In this document: in pieces, positions 16,632-26,576 of the stretch
Numbering within the stretch: the first letter of the stretch is position 1
Layout: every line of letters begins with the position of its first letter
Assembly: GCF_002005305.1 (NCBI RefSeq)
Contig: NZ_CP014782.1
Location: forward strand, 6,200,001-6,264,000
From: Shewanella psychrophila
Lineage (GTDB): Bacteria > Pseudomonadota > Gammaproteobacteria > Enterobacterales > Shewanellaceae
Reading direction: 5' to 3'
Length of the DNA: 64,000 nucleotides
Program-made: the position numbers and the translations under genes
Notes under the pieces: model-generated
The model's database searches: none
What the model was told of the DNA's origin: nothing
Seen by the model: the letters and a program-made list of their open reading frames with translations, nothing else

Positions 16632-19547
16632 TTAATAACGCCTTCTTCTCAATCCCATCAGAGCCAGTAAACCTAAGCTTAGCCAACCTAGGCTACCACC
16701 GCCTGAGTCTCCGGAAGGTGTTACGACCGTAGCTGTCACATTGACAGGCGTACTCTGACTACTCACCACACCTAGGCTATCTGTTACTGTCATCATCACA
16801 GTATAAGACCCAGCTGAAGCATAGGTGTGGCTGGGAGATTGCGCTGTACTCGTCTGGCCATCGCCAAAGTTCCACAGGTAGGTTATAGCGCCTTCACCAC
16901 CTGTAGTTGTATCGGTAAACGTCACACTAAGATCACTGCTCGAAAAGGTGAAACTGGCTTCAGGAGGCACAGGTAAATCAACAGTAATAGTCTGGCTGCT
17001 CACGACACTCGAGCCTAATCCATCGGTCACAGTTAGGCTAACTGTGTAGCTGCCTGAGGTTTCATAATTATAGGTTGGCATTTCCTCGGCACTGGTGGCT
17101 CCAGTTACACCAAAGCCCCACAAGTAAGAGTAATTTCCGTCACCACCAGTCACAGTTGCACTAAACACGACTGTACCAGCTACTTCCTGGCTTGTAATGA
17201 AGCTCGATGCTAAGTCTGATGCTGGAGGTGGAGTCGTAGCGCCACCATAATTAAATCTAACTGTCGCCGTGGACGAATCACCACTCTGTGCCACCACTTC
17301 CATGGTCAAGCCAAGTTCAGGCAAGATAATGCCAGACTGAGGCTGAGTCGGTGCACTGTAGTCTTGACTATCATCAAACATAGAGATGGACGACAGATGA
17401 TTATCCCCGGCATAGCTGGATTGATTAAACATGCTGAAAGTCGCATCTCTAACCTGGGTGTCAGAATCTTTTGTACCTATAAGGTTCTGATCTGCGTCTA
17501 TAACGCCAATCAAGCCTGCACCGGGGTGAGCATTAGAGTTATTATCGGAGTAACTAAAGTTCTCCAACCACATAAGCACGCCTGGCTCATAAGAGTGACT
17601 ATCAAGTCCGGCATCGACACCGTTATGGCTTCGAAGTTGAACAATATAGCGGCGAGCCGCCCCAGGACGTTCACCATCAATACGCGAGAAGCCATTTAGC
17701 ATCATAGTATTTGGCGTTTCCCCATCATCACTGTAAATTTCAGATGCACCACTTTTAATCTGCAGGTCATCTATGACAAACCCGTAATTACCAGCATTTT
17801 CGTCTGTCTTATAGACAATACTAAACTGGGCGTTAGTTCGACCAGCATAGGCACTAATGTCATATTCAAGATCTACCCAGTTATTGGGGCCTTCTGCACC
17901 AAAAATAATGCCTGAATCCCCCGTAATAATATCCCGGGCCATATTAACGGTATTGCTCGCCTTAGTGTGATTACCCGATATTGCGACTCCATCTACCATC
18001 ACCTGAGCATAGTCATAGTTTATTTCAATATTCCAATGGGCTTTCATGGTCAACGTTAATGGCGTCGAGATTGGCAAGTCAATTTCGAATGATAAGGCAT
18101 TGTTAATCAAATGCCCTTGGCCGGAGTAGTACTGATAAACACCGCCATAGGGCTGCTTAAAAGGAATAGTCGCCGACGGTAGTGGAATAGATACTTGATT
18201 CACCAATGAGTGATTTATCGCCTCATTTATGACAACATCAAGACCCGATGCTCCTATGCTACTTAGTAAGATTTCCTGCTCATTAATCCACCGCCCTTTA
18301 TATCTATCCTGCAGATAAGAACGGGCATAGGGACTAAAACCTGTTGGCTCAGTTCCTGCGATAGTACCTGTCCAGCTGCCTGCGGACATCACAGACCAAG
18401 AACCAACCGGAGATCCATCACCAGTGTTACTGGTATCGTATTCATCGGGTAGACCAAGATCATGGCCAAATTCGTGTACAACTACGCCAGCTGCGGCATC
18501 GATCGGCTGTATTGTGTAACCGAAGACCTTCTTACCCGTACCAGGAATCAAATATCCTGGACTAGCTCCAGTAGAAACAGAGGAACTATGAGACCAAATC
18601 GCGTCCGCACCATTATTTCCTAATACGCCTCCTCCAGCTTCTTCACCTATGCTGGAATGAAACAACATAACATGATCGATAAAACCATCTGATTCATTGA
18701 AGTTGCCATCACCATCGGCATCGAATGGATCTTCAACATCATAGCTGGCCAGTTCAGAAGGTGACATGCCTACCACTGCCAGAGTCACGGCTTCCTTAAC
18801 CAGAACGTCCACCGCCTTATCATCATTGTTATTATCGGGATCGTTACCACCATAGAAGGCAGCATTGTTGGCCGCGGTAAACCAACCTTTAATATCACCA
18901 GTAAAGTTGAAACGCTCACCAGATTCGGCTTGATAGTATTGATAGCCAGTCAGCAGATTTTGACCTTGAGGGCCAGTAAAACCAGTGGTAGAGAACATCA
19001 GATCATTGTAGTGAGACACTGGATAATTAGCATAAAACATAGGCGTATCACTAGCTGACAAGCGATTATTATCGAATGGCAGATCCGGGAAATCGATAAG
19101 AATCCCTAAGACCTTTACTGTCTTGGTGATGTCGGCATCGGCTAAGGTACCGACCATCTTTGCCATCGAATTGCGCTTAAATTCTTTACTCTGAGCCAGA
19201 GACTTGAGCCTGGCCTTCTCAAACTGGGCCTCAATCAAGCGTCCCTTACTCTGGAAACTGGTGGCTCTAAGAGTAAATTTATCGACGGCGGCACGCTTAT
19301 CAGCTTCGCTGGCATCGGCAGCAAGCTCTCCCCGTTTTATTAGCCAATATTGAATCTGCTCTCTGTTGATCACTCCAGCATCTGCCCATGAAGTCGAAGC
19401 AAATTGGCCTGAGGACAAAGCAGGCGAAGACTCAAGCTTAGCATCAGTTTCTTTCGCCAATAGACTTGTTGAGGCCGTAACACTCAATATCAGGGATAAT
19501 GACAAACTGATTAATGAACGCCTGCTTATATTATTTATTCTCTTCAT
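16632..19547 (-). CDS. Secreted M6-family metalloprotease with PKD repeats and GlyGly-CTERM
   Basis: This 971-residue protein has a Sec signal (residues 1-31), a propeptide, and an M6 (immune-inhibitor-A-like) catalytic domain. The zinc motif is HEFGHDLGLPDEY (HEFGH at 358-362), and a calcium-loop-like DADGDGNFNESDG sits at 277-289. A jelly-roll-like region follows (about 440-620), then two PKD domains (about 780-940, with YLWNFGDG). The C terminus is GGGS, a hydrophobic helix and RRRRY, the GlyGly-CTERM signal processed by rhombosortase. It should be a secreted or surface-attached protease. It overlaps the upstream lipoprotein gene by four bases. Confidence 0.92.
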   Translation of the reverse strand: MKRINNISRRSLISLSLSLILSVTASTSLLAKETDAKLESSPALSSGQFASTSWADAGVINREQIQYWLIKRGELAADASEADKRAAVDKFTLRATSFQSKGRLIEAQFEKARLKSLAQSKEFKRNSMAKMVGTLADADITKTVKVLGILIDFPDLPFDNNRLSASDTPMFYANYPVSHYNDLMFSTTGFTGPQGQNLLTGYQYYQAESGERFNFTGDIKGWFTAANNAAFYGGNDPDNNNDDKAVDVLVKEAVTLAVVGMSPSELASYDVEDPFDADGDGNFNESDGFIDHVMLFHSSIGEEAGGGVLGNNGADAIWSHSSSVSTGASPGYLIPGTGKKVFGYTIQPIDAAAGVVVHEFGHDLGLPDEYDTSNTGDGSPVGSWSVMSAGSWTGTIAGTEPTGFSPYARSYLQDRYKGRWINEQEILLSSIGASGLDVVINEAINHSLVNQVSIPLPSATIPFKQPYGGVYQYYSGQGHLINNALSFEIDLPISTPLTLTMKAHWNIEINYDYAQVMVDGVAISGNHTKASNTVNMARDIITGDSGIIFGAEGPNNWVDLEYDISAYAGRTNAQFSIVYKTDENAGNYGFVIDDLQIKSGASEIYSDDGETPNTMMLNGFSRIDGERPGAARRYIVQLRSHNGVDAGLDSHSYEPGVLMWLENFSYSDNNSNAHPGAGLIGVIDADQNLIGTKDSDTQVRDATFSMFNQSSYAGDNHLSSISMFDDSQDYSAPTQPQSGIILPELGLTMEVVAQSGDSSTATVRFNYGGATTPPPASDLASSFITSQEVAGTVVFSATVTGGDGNYSYLWGFGVTGATSAEEMPTYNYETSGSYTVSLTVTDGLGSSVVSSQTITVDLPVPPEASFTFSSSDLSVTFTDTTTGGEGAITYLWNFGDGQTSTAQSPSHTYASAGSYTVMMTVTDSLGVVSSQSTPVNVTATVVTPSGDSGGGSLGWLSLGLLALMGLRRRRY

Positions 19548-19936
19548 AATGGCTTAATTCCTTCAGGCTTAAATTTGTTACAATCCTTAAAAGCTTGCTG
19601 TTTATTGCGGATAAATTCGGCGACTTTCTCATCGGCCTCTTCCAGGCTCATCTCGGGTGTAATGACACCACTCTTAATCAAATTCGATTTAAGTTTAGAC
19701 CTATCCCGGATAGGTGGCATGGAACCACAGGAAATTATCTGTTTCTTGTCATTGGCCAGTTCTACAGAATGGGCATCGGGGCTTATCGTATTGCTCGATT
19801 CAATACTTTGCAGCCCTCGAGTATTGTCAGCCTCCTGAGGAATTGAAGAGCATGACGTCAAAAAAGCCAAAGATAAAATGCCCAGAAAAATGGGCATAAG
19901 TGATATAAAACGGATTAAGGAGAGAAGTCTTCTCAT
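19544..19936 (-). CDS. Small lipoprotein coupled to the M6 protease gene
   Basis: A basic start (MRRLL), a hydrophobic stretch and a FLTSC lipobox mark it as a lipoprotein. The mature part of about 100 residues has two further cysteines (one in IISCGSMPP, one in KDCNKF) and no family that I recognise. Its TGA overlaps the protease ATG by four bases, so the two are translated together, which suggests a helper or inhibitor role (inference). I prefer the ATG at 19936 for signal shape; an ATG at 19954 is also open. Neither has a strong ribosome site. Confidence 0.7.
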   Translation of the reverse strand: MRRLLSLIRFISLMPIFLGILSLAFLTSCSSIPQEADNTRGLQSIESSNTISPDAHSVELANDKKQIISCGSMPPIRDRSKLKSNLIKSGVITPEMSLEEADEKVAEFIRNKQQAFKDCNKFKPEGIKPL

Positions 19937-20130
19937 AGGTAACCAAAACAACATAAACAGAACAAAACATTAACAGCACTTTCGTCTGAGTTACAGTGAA
20001 AGTCCAATATTTACCTTGTTAAATTACAAGGTTCTGGCGTAAACCACAGAAAACAATGAAATTATCAAGCATCACAGCTTAAACAATGACTTACACGCAT
20101 TCAATTGTAATAAGAAGTCACCATAATGGA

Positions 20131-22284
20131 CTATTTATTCAACCACTCCTGATAAATCAACAACAAGACTGACGCCGACCAACTAAAATTAGTGCAATGC
20201 AAGCCATCTCCAGTCAGAGGGTCATAATTTTCCCTGATTGGAGCCTGAGAAAGTATACCCTCACCTTCCTCTACCAAGCGCTTCGCCAAAGTTTCAGCCT
20301 CAATTTGATAGCCATACTTCTCGAGTCCCAATAGGCCAAACAGGGCTTGATCCAGCCAAACGGGTCCACGCCAATACTTAGTGGCAGAAAAATTGGGGCT
20401 ATCGGCACTCACGGTAGGGAATGGGATTTTAGTCGAAAATTGCTGATCACTAAGCTGACCTTCCACCATAATTTTTGCTTGTTCCGCTGTTGCCGCACCG
20501 GCCCATAGAGGCAACCAACCTTCGACTCCCTTACCTGCATCGATAAGCAACTTACTCTCTTTACCGTCGAAACGAATATCGTAGAAGAAGCCTGTCTTCT
20601 CATCGAACATCTGCGTCTGGATCTGATTTTTAAGCTTATCGGCCTCGGTTGTCCATTCACTGAATTGTTTATCTAAACTCTGCAATTTCGCCATCTTGGC
20701 CAAAATCACTTTCTCGGCATAGAGATAAGCATTGAGATCGACTGATTCCTGAGATAATGAGTAGCCGATCACCTCCCCCTGATTATTTCTGTTCTCCAAT
20801 ACTTGCACGCTACCATCGTCATCAAACCTGGGGGCGTTATCCATACCCGACTCCCAAGCAGCCGCCTCGATAATAGCCTCGCGGTTTAGCTGACCATTTT
20901 TCAGGTGAGCCGGATGTAGGTTGGCGCCATACTCAGCTAAACCATTAGCATTATGATCTCGGTTGCGATACCACCATGCATGATAGGCCACCAGCTTAGG
21001 GTACATCAGCTTCACGAAACTCAGGTCTTGGCTCTGCTGGTAAATTTCCCACACGGCCCAAGCAGCGAGCGGTGGTTTACCGTTACGTTCGTTCCAGTTG
21101 CCACCTTCTCCGCCTCTTTCTGTATCTCGGTTATAAAAAATGGCATCAGGCAAATTCCCCTCATCTTGGGGTCGAACCTTATCTTGGACAGTAAACTGAT
21201 AATCAAACATAGAAAGGACATTAGACTTGGCCAATTCAGGGTCAAAATGAGACAGGGCGACCGCCTGCTTCCAGCTATCCCAAGCCCAGACGCCATTAAA
21301 CCATTTGTAAGTGATCGAAGGCGTGACCGCGTCATGTTTGATTGCCCCTGCCGGACTGCGCCAGTTATGCAGTAAGGTCACCATGCTCTTAGCGGCTAAC
21401 TTACGAAACTCAGGTATACCTTTATCTACGCCCTTACTTATCCTCTGCAGCCATAAGAGTCGGTTTTCTGCCAGTAATTGCTTCTGCTTAGTCCAATTGA
21501 TATCCCCATGAGCCAACTTTTCCTGCTGAGTGTGAAAGTAACGCTGCGCACTCAAAACCTCTAGATTCTGGCCCGCCTTTAAAAGTAACACCTGAGTTTT
21601 AGCCATATAGCCATTGTTCTCGGATACAGTGATTTCAGTCTTGGGGCTAAACCAAAGTTCAAAACTGGCATCGGCTAGCTGTATATTCCAGGTATCCATG
21701 ATGGGGTTAAGCTGCCAAGCCACGCCGTTGCTCCAGGTATCGACCCGCTTAACTAATTTATACTTGTCTAATTTGGGATGAGATTGAAACGGGGTACCTG
21801 ACCAGGTTAATTGCCATTGCTGATCTTTTTTTGAGTGATTCACTAGCTTAGTCGTCACCACAGAGGTGCGGTTATCACTATAGTTAAGAGACAATAACAC
21901 AGAGATTTCAGGCCAATCGAACTCTTGATACAAGCCATCGGGCTTACTATAGATACGGCTCTGCTTCGCCTCGCTAAAATCCAGCGTCTTCCCTGTAGAC
22001 GGCTCCTGAAGAGTCAGCTTCTGTATGCTATCACTCAAGTGCAAACTGTACTCTTGGGCAATAAATAGTGGGCCGGTGAAACTGCCGTAATAATCCGGAG
22101 TGTCGGGCAGGTGGAAACCATGCCAGGCACCTTTATCTACATAGGTTGAGGCGATCTTTAGATTCCCCCTCTCATCCCGCTCCTCCATAGAAATGGGCGT
22201 GCCTTGATAGGGTAAAAGATCACGATATTCGACCGAATCGATGGCCGACAGATTAGATACACATAAGAGAAGACAAGAAAGCAT
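20131..22284 (-). CDS. GH63 alpha-glucosidase, YgjK-like
   Basis: The protein matches the YgjK/GH63 glucosidase plan: an N-terminal beta-sandwich domain and an (alpha/alpha)6 barrel from about residue 290. Visible barrel signatures are KWFNGVWAWDSWKQAVAL, GGNWNERNGKPPLAAWAVWE, AAAWESGMDNAPRFD and YWRGPVWLDQALFGL. The family hydrolyses alpha-glucosidic links in oligosaccharides such as nigerose or trehalose-like sugars. A hydrophobic start (LSCLLLCVSNLSA) suggests export to the periplasm. I choose the ATG at 22284; a GTG three codons upstream is possible. It stands alone, so the substrate cannot be inferred from neighbours. Confidence 0.87.
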   Translation of the reverse strand: MLSCLLLCVSNLSAIDSVEYRDLLPYQGTPISMEERDERGNLKIASTYVDKGAWHGFHLPDTPDYYGSFTGPLFIAQEYSLHLSDSIQKLTLQEPSTGKTLDFSEAKQSRIYSKPDGLYQEFDWPEISVLLSLNYSDNRTSVVTTKLVNHSKKDQQWQLTWSGTPFQSHPKLDKYKLVKRVDTWSNGVAWQLNPIMDTWNIQLADASFELWFSPKTEITVSENNGYMAKTQVLLLKAGQNLEVLSAQRYFHTQQEKLAHGDINWTKQKQLLAENRLLWLQRISKGVDKGIPEFRKLAAKSMVTLLHNWRSPAGAIKHDAVTPSITYKWFNGVWAWDSWKQAVALSHFDPELAKSNVLSMFDYQFTVQDKVRPQDEGNLPDAIFYNRDTERGGEGGNWNERNGKPPLAAWAVWEIYQQSQDLSFVKLMYPKLVAYHAWWYRNRDHNANGLAEYGANLHPAHLKNGQLNREAIIEAAAWESGMDNAPRFDDDGSVQVLENRNNQGEVIGYSLSQESVDLNAYLYAEKVILAKMAKLQSLDKQFSEWTTEADKLKNQIQTQMFDEKTGFFYDIRFDGKESKLLIDAGKGVEGWLPLWAGAATAEQAKIMVEGQLSDQQFSTKIPFPTVSADSPNFSATKYWRGPVWLDQALFGLLGLEKYGYQIEAETLAKRLVEEGEGILSQAPIRENYDPLTGDGLHCTNFSWSASVLLLIYQEWLNK

Positions 22285-22426
22285 GAAAATCACAGACTAT
22301 TGAATACAATATACTGAGTATGTGATCAACTAGGTTTTGATGCAAGGGTCGCAACAAAAGGTAAACAAAAGTCAGCTGTTTAGAAGAAGGCCCCAGGATC
22401 TTGACCCTAGGACCTAGAATCGCGCT

Positions 22427-23032
22427 CTACTGAGCAGCTTGCCCCATATGGGCCATATAGCTGGCTATGCCATCGAGGAACATCTGCACCGATATCATCA
22501 CCAACACCATCCCCATCAAGCGCTCGACCGCTGTCAGGCCTTTCTCGCCTAACACCTTAGTGAACACTTTATAGAAGAGTAAAATAACCGCACTCACGCC
22601 CCATGCAGCCAGTAAAGCAATAGTCCAATCTAACATTCTCGAACTGTCTGTATGTGCCAACAAAATAAGTGCCGCGAGCACCGAAGGCCCGGCCATCAGA
22701 GGGATCGCCATCGGCACGATAAAAGGCTCCTCACCCGCCGCCAGACCGACCACACCTCCAGGTTGTGGGAAAATCATCCTGATAGCGATTAAGAACAAAA
22801 TAATGCCACCAGCGATGCTGACCGACTCAGATCTCAGGTTAAGAAAGTTAAGAATAGCTTCACCGGCAAAAAGAAACAGCAGCATGATACCAAGTGCAAA
22901 TAGCAGCTCACGTATCAAGACTCTACGCCTTTTCTTCGGATCGATATGACGTAATATGGACGCGAAAATAGGCAGATTCCCTAGGGGATCCATGATAAGG
23001 AACAACATTACAGCAGCAGAGAAAGTATCCAT
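22427..23032 (-). CDS. yhgN: MarC-family membrane protein, YhgN-like
   Basis: This 201-residue protein has six hydrophobic segments and the family's MDPLGNLPIF start and VPMAIPLMAGPSVLAALILL segment. MarC/YhgN proteins sit in the inner membrane; no transported substrate is established. The length and layout match YhgN. It is a single gene, divergent from the ZIP-like gene at 23326. Confidence 0.88.
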   Translation of the reverse strand: MDTFSAAVMLFLIMDPLGNLPIFASILRHIDPKKRRRVLIRELLFALGIMLLFLFAGEAILNFLNLRSESVSIAGGIILFLIAIRMIFPQPGGVVGLAAGEEPFIVPMAIPLMAGPSVLAALILLAHTDSSRMLDWTIALLAAWGVSAVILLFYKVFTKVLGEKGLTAVERLMGMVLVMISVQMFLDGIASYMAHMGQAAQ

Positions 23033-23325
23033 AGAAACTTAAGGCCTGTCTTTTGAGCGCAAGGGTCTGTCTATATATTCTATAACTATTTGGAAACAAT
23101 CAGATAGATAAATTACACAGGAAAGAGCACAAGCCATCAAATGATCAATCAGCTGTTGCTAAGCCTGATGCAAACATTGTTAACTTCAACACGAATAAAA
23201 CCCGTAAAACAGCTCAATATCAGCTTTATTGACAGACTCGATGTAAATAGTTCTCGCTTACCTGCTTATTTTCCAGAAACTGGTATACTGTCCTGTCATT
23301 TTCTCAGGTCTCAGCTAAACAAATC
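23033..23325. other. Divergent spacer
   Basis: About 290 bp separate yhgN from the ZIP-like gene. A 66-codon frame at 23141-23341 overlaps the next gene start and has no ribosome site, so I do not count it. A metal-responsive operator might be expected here, but none was recognised by eye. Confidence 0.3.
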
Positions 23326-24873
23326 ATGCTCTATCTATTAGCCAGCTGTATCGCACTACTATTAGGTCCTATCTTCTATCGATTCTTTTCGGCAGAACAC
23401 GGACTACAGAAAGGCCTGGACGGATTTATATTCGTTTCCCTAGGCGGACTTGTGCTGCTACATATTTTACCTGAGCTATTGGAACATGGCGGCTTCCTGG
23501 CAATCATCTTCGTCATAATAGGCATGTGGGGACCCACCGCCAGCGAAAAGCTGTTTCATCGTTATTCAGAGGTTACTCATAACCTCACCCTCACTTTAGG
23601 CATAGGTGGATTACTGCTGCACACCATCACTGACGGCGGTGCCATGGTGCTTGCCCAGCAAGATGACGTCTCTATTTTACTCGCACTAGGCATCATATTA
23701 CATCGTCTGCCCGTGGGTCTTGCTATCTGGTGGCTAGTAAAGCCCCAAATAGGCAGTCGTTGGGCCATGGCAGTATTAGCCGCCATGATGGTGCTAACTG
23801 GCGTCGGATATTTTGCCGGTGAACAGATGCTGACTCAACTCAGTCTGGATAATACCGTATATCTACAAGCCTTCGTGACAGGTTCTATACTGCATGTCGT
23901 ATTACACCAACCCCATGGCCATCATTCACAGGATGAAACCAGTAACGATAACCAGGAAAAATATGAGTATCATGCCGGTATTGGTAGCTTAATCGGCATA
24001 GGATTACTATTCCTACTCTTGATGATGGACTCGGGTGGACACGAGCACCATCACCATGGTCATAGCACGGAGCAACTCGTCGACTGGATGATGACTATTG
24101 GACCTGTGCTCTTGCTCAGTTATGCGGTCGCCGGAATCAGATTTAAGCTAGGTTTGTCGCCTCAGAGTAGCCATCTGGGCAAACGTTGGTTACAACGACT
24201 CGCAGGGCCAGAGGCCTTGATCATCACGGCCTTCCTACTTGGCCCCTTGGTGGCACTATTCCAGTTAATTAGCTTATTGGCTATCGGAGCCTTGCTGACT
24301 TTTATCCGAGTAGAACCGACAGATCCTCATCTTTCTATCCCAGAGTCTCCACTGCGTTTTGGCTTCGCCCACATAGTAGACAGGAGCGCACCTTGGATTT
24401 TACTTAGCTTAGTTCTGGCTAATCTGATTGGCCATCCTTCGGTACCATTAGAGAACCCGATTATTCAAGTGGCTGTGCTTATGGTGCTTTTCTTGCCAAT
24501 GCGATTCTGTAACTTAGGCGGAGCGGTGTTAGCGCTATCTTTGGCATACAGTGGCTGGAGTATGCCTGCCGTTATGCTAGCTCTGGTGGCAGCACCAATC
24601 TTCAACTTGGCTCAGCTTAAACTAATGAGCTGGACACAAAGATCAGCAGTCATTGGACTCATCATCGCCATCTTAGCCATAACGGCACTGATACAGCCTA
24701 AATGGAGCATGATGATGACAATGCCTGAGTCACTGAGCATGTTATCTCTGATCGTTTTAGCCTGCTTATTTGCCGCTAGCCTGCTACGTTTAGGCCCGAG
24801 AAAATTTATGGCCCGTATCATGTTGCTAAAGTCTAAAACTCATAGTCATGATCACGGCGGCCATAAGCATTAA
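23326..24873 (+). CDS. Histidine-rich membrane protein, ZIP-like half plus permease-like half
   Basis: This 515-residue protein has about 14 hydrophobic segments. The first half carries ZIP-transporter features: HTITDGGAMVLA and HRLPVGLAIWW, equivalent to the metal-binding helices 4 and 5 of ZIP proteins. The second half (from about residue 245) begins with DWMMTIGPVLLLSYAVAG and resembles UPF0718-type permeases. Histidine clusters lie in the loops (HQPHGHH, HEHHHHGH) and at the C terminus (HSHDHGGHKH). Transport of zinc or another divalent metal is likely but unproven. No strong ribosome site precedes the ATG. Confidence 0.7.
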   Translation: MLYLLASCIALLLGPIFYRFFSAEHGLQKGLDGFIFVSLGGLVLLHILPELLEHGGFLAIIFVIIGMWGPTASEKLFHRYSEVTHNLTLTLGIGGLLLHTITDGGAMVLAQQDDVSILLALGIILHRLPVGLAIWWLVKPQIGSRWAMAVLAAMMVLTGVGYFAGEQMLTQLSLDNTVYLQAFVTGSILHVVLHQPHGHHSQDETSNDNQEKYEYHAGIGSLIGIGLLFLLLMMDSGGHEHHHHGHSTEQLVDWMMTIGPVLLLSYAVAGIRFKLGLSPQSSHLGKRWLQRLAGPEALIITAFLLGPLVALFQLISLLAIGALLTFIRVEPTDPHLSIPESPLRFGFAHIVDRSAPWILLSLVLANLIGHPSVPLENPIIQVAVLMVLFLPMRFCNLGGAVLALSLAYSGWSMPAVMLALVAAPIFNLAQLKLMSWTQRSAVIGLIIAILAITALIQPKWSMMMTMPESLSMLSLIVLACLFAASLLRLGPRKFMARIMLLKSKTHSHDHGGHKH

Positions 24874-25222
24874 AGTTACATGAGTAATAAGCGATAAGTT
24901 GTAAGCTTTAAGTCAAAGCAGCTCGAGCCAAGGCCTCTCAATAAAAAGCCTAGCGAGCTGCGAGCTTGTCATCCCGGCGATGCTTTTAGCCGGAATCCAA
25001 CTCTAAGACTTCTGAATAACAGCAGAAACTCAAACCACTAGCTTTCGATCTTACTTACAGCTTAAGACTTACCACTAACACCTCAACCCTTAACTTAGTT
25101 TGTCCTCGCAGCTCGAAACTCGTCACTTTCTTTACTTTTCCTTTGTCAAAAGCTGCAAATAAATAGCATTCGATTCAAATCAGGTATAAATTCAAAATAT
25201 CTCTCTTCGATTTAGACCATCT
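24874..25222. other. Intergenic stretch with REP-like repeat
   Basis: There is no gene. Bases 24896-24907 (AAGTTGTAAGCT) and the palindromic unit at 24968-24999 (GTCATCCCGGC...GCCGGAATCCA) recur together near 58.9-59.0 kb. The rest is made of short related words (GCTCGAGC, GCGAGCTGCGAGC, CAGCTCGAAACTCG). These look like dispersed extragenic repeats. Confidence 0.6.
24968..24999. repeat. REP-like palindromic repeat, copy 1
   Basis: GTCATCCCGGC is followed by an eleven-base centre and AGCCGGAATCCA, forming a short stem. A near-identical copy stands at 59004-59035, 34 kb away. Confidence 0.7.
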
Positions 25223-25981
25223 ATGTGCATTTTGTTTATAGCGCTGAACAAGCATCCTAAGTATCCCTTGATTGTGTGTGCGAACCGCGATGAGTTTCAT
25301 CACAGACCCACAGAGCAGGCACATTTTTGGCAGCCAAATAATGAAATCTTAGCAGGTAAAGATCTCGAGGCGGGGGGAACATGGCTTGGCATCAATAGAC
25401 GAGGCGGGTTCGCTGCATTAACTAACTTAAGAGATCCCCTAAGGCAGCAGAGTGAGATGAGAAGCCGCGGTGAACTAGTGCTTAAATCTCTCGAAGCCCA
25501 CAGCCAGATAACACCTGACTGGCTCAAAGAACATGGCAGTCACTACAATCCTTTTAACCTGATCTATGGAGACGTAAGCAAGCTCTACTGCTTTAACAGC
25601 ATAGCCAACTCTCTCACTCGACTAGATTCGGGGTTCCACTCCATTAGCAATGGAGCTTTAGACGATATCTGGCCCAAGATGTCTCGTGGCACACAAGCAC
25701 TACAAGCGTCTATTTCAAGTTGTGAGGAACCCGATATAGACACTCTACTCACAATAATGAAAGATGAAACCCGCGCCGAAGACACTGAGCTGCCACAAAC
25801 AGGTATTGGGCTAGAGTGGGAAAGGCTACTCTCTTCTATCTATATTAAGCATGAGGAATACGGCACCCGCTCAACCAGCATTATGTTGCAGGATAACGCA
25901 GGGAATAGTCGCTTTGTAGAGGTGAGATATGACGGCAAGGGTCGCAATCTAGGACGGCAGGAATTCCATATTTCTGGCTAA
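25223..25981 (+). CDS. NRDE-family (TANGO2-like) protein
   Basis: The protein starts MCILFIA and contains CANRDEFHHRPTEQAHFW (residues 18-35), the NRDE signature of the DUF833/TANGO2 family. GTWLGINRRGGFAALTNLRDP follows (about 51-71). The Cys at position 2 and the fold are those of Ntn-hydrolase-like proteins, but no reaction has been firmly assigned. The length of 252 residues is usual. No membrane segment or signal is present. It has no obvious operon partner. Confidence 0.9.
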   Translation: MCILFIALNKHPKYPLIVCANRDEFHHRPTEQAHFWQPNNEILAGKDLEAGGTWLGINRRGGFAALTNLRDPLRQQSEMRSRGELVLKSLEAHSQITPDWLKEHGSHYNPFNLIYGDVSKLYCFNSIANSLTRLDSGFHSISNGALDDIWPKMSRGTQALQASISSCEEPDIDTLLTIMKDETRAEDTELPQTGIGLEWERLLSSIYIKHEEYGTRSTSIMLQDNAGNSRFVEVRYDGKGRNLGRQEFHISG

Positions 25982-26077
25982 CAGCACCAATACAGTAATT
26001 GAGACTCTTATCCCAAAGTGAATTCAAAATATTTGAGATAGTAAAAGCCTAATTTTTGATTTAAAAAGGGAAGCAAG

Positions 26078-26497
26078 ATGAAAAAAGGATTAGCCATCAT
26101 TGGACTGAGTGCGCTGGTACTAACAGGCTGCTCAACTCAAACTAGTAATGAAGCTGGAACTGGAATAGAAAGTATAACTAAAGCAGAAAACTCCTCTGCT
26201 CATGTAACTTGTGAGCATAAAGTCAGTATGCCCGGAAGCTGGACAGAGTCAGAGGTTTCACCAGATGCCGAGAAAGCATTAAACTCAGTATTGATGCAGA
26301 TGAACACCACAGCTAAGCTTAAACAAGTATTGAGGGTGCAGACCCAAGTCGTTGCGGGGGTGAACTATGCTATCGAGTTTGAATTTGATAATGGTGAAAT
26401 CTGGCACACTCAGGTATTTCGTAGTCTGGAAGGCTACTATTCTATGACGAAGCCTGCAGTTCAGGGGCGCTTACCCGACATTTGCCATAAGAAATAA
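26078..26497 (+). CDS. Cystatin-like lipoprotein
   Basis: A lipoprotein signal ends in the lipobox LTGC (Cys18). The mature part shows the landmarks of a cystatin fold: a glycine in MPGSW (residue 53), SPDAEKALNSVLMQMN as the helix, the QVVAG loop at 90-94, and a Trp (residue 109) where the second hairpin would lie. Cystatins block papain-type cysteine proteases. Two cysteines (45 and 136) could form a disulfide. GGGAAG precedes the ATG. Family assignment rests on motif reading only; an inhibitor role is inferred. Confidence 0.7.
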   Translation: MKKGLAIIGLSALVLTGCSTQTSNEAGTGIESITKAENSSAHVTCEHKVSMPGSWTESEVSPDAEKALNSVLMQMNTTAKLKQVLRVQTQVVAGVNYAIEFEFDNGEIWHTQVFRSLEGYYSMTKPAVQGRLPDICHKK

Positions 26498-26576
26498 CTG
26501 GCATTAGGTTTTATTTTAAAGCTTGAGTCGCGGCTTCAGTCTTAGCAGCCACTCTTTTTCCATTCCGAGCTAAATG

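Noticed and set aside
23141..23341. 66-codon frame before the ZIP-like gene
   Set aside because: No ribosome site, no recognisable features, and it overlaps the start of the real gene.
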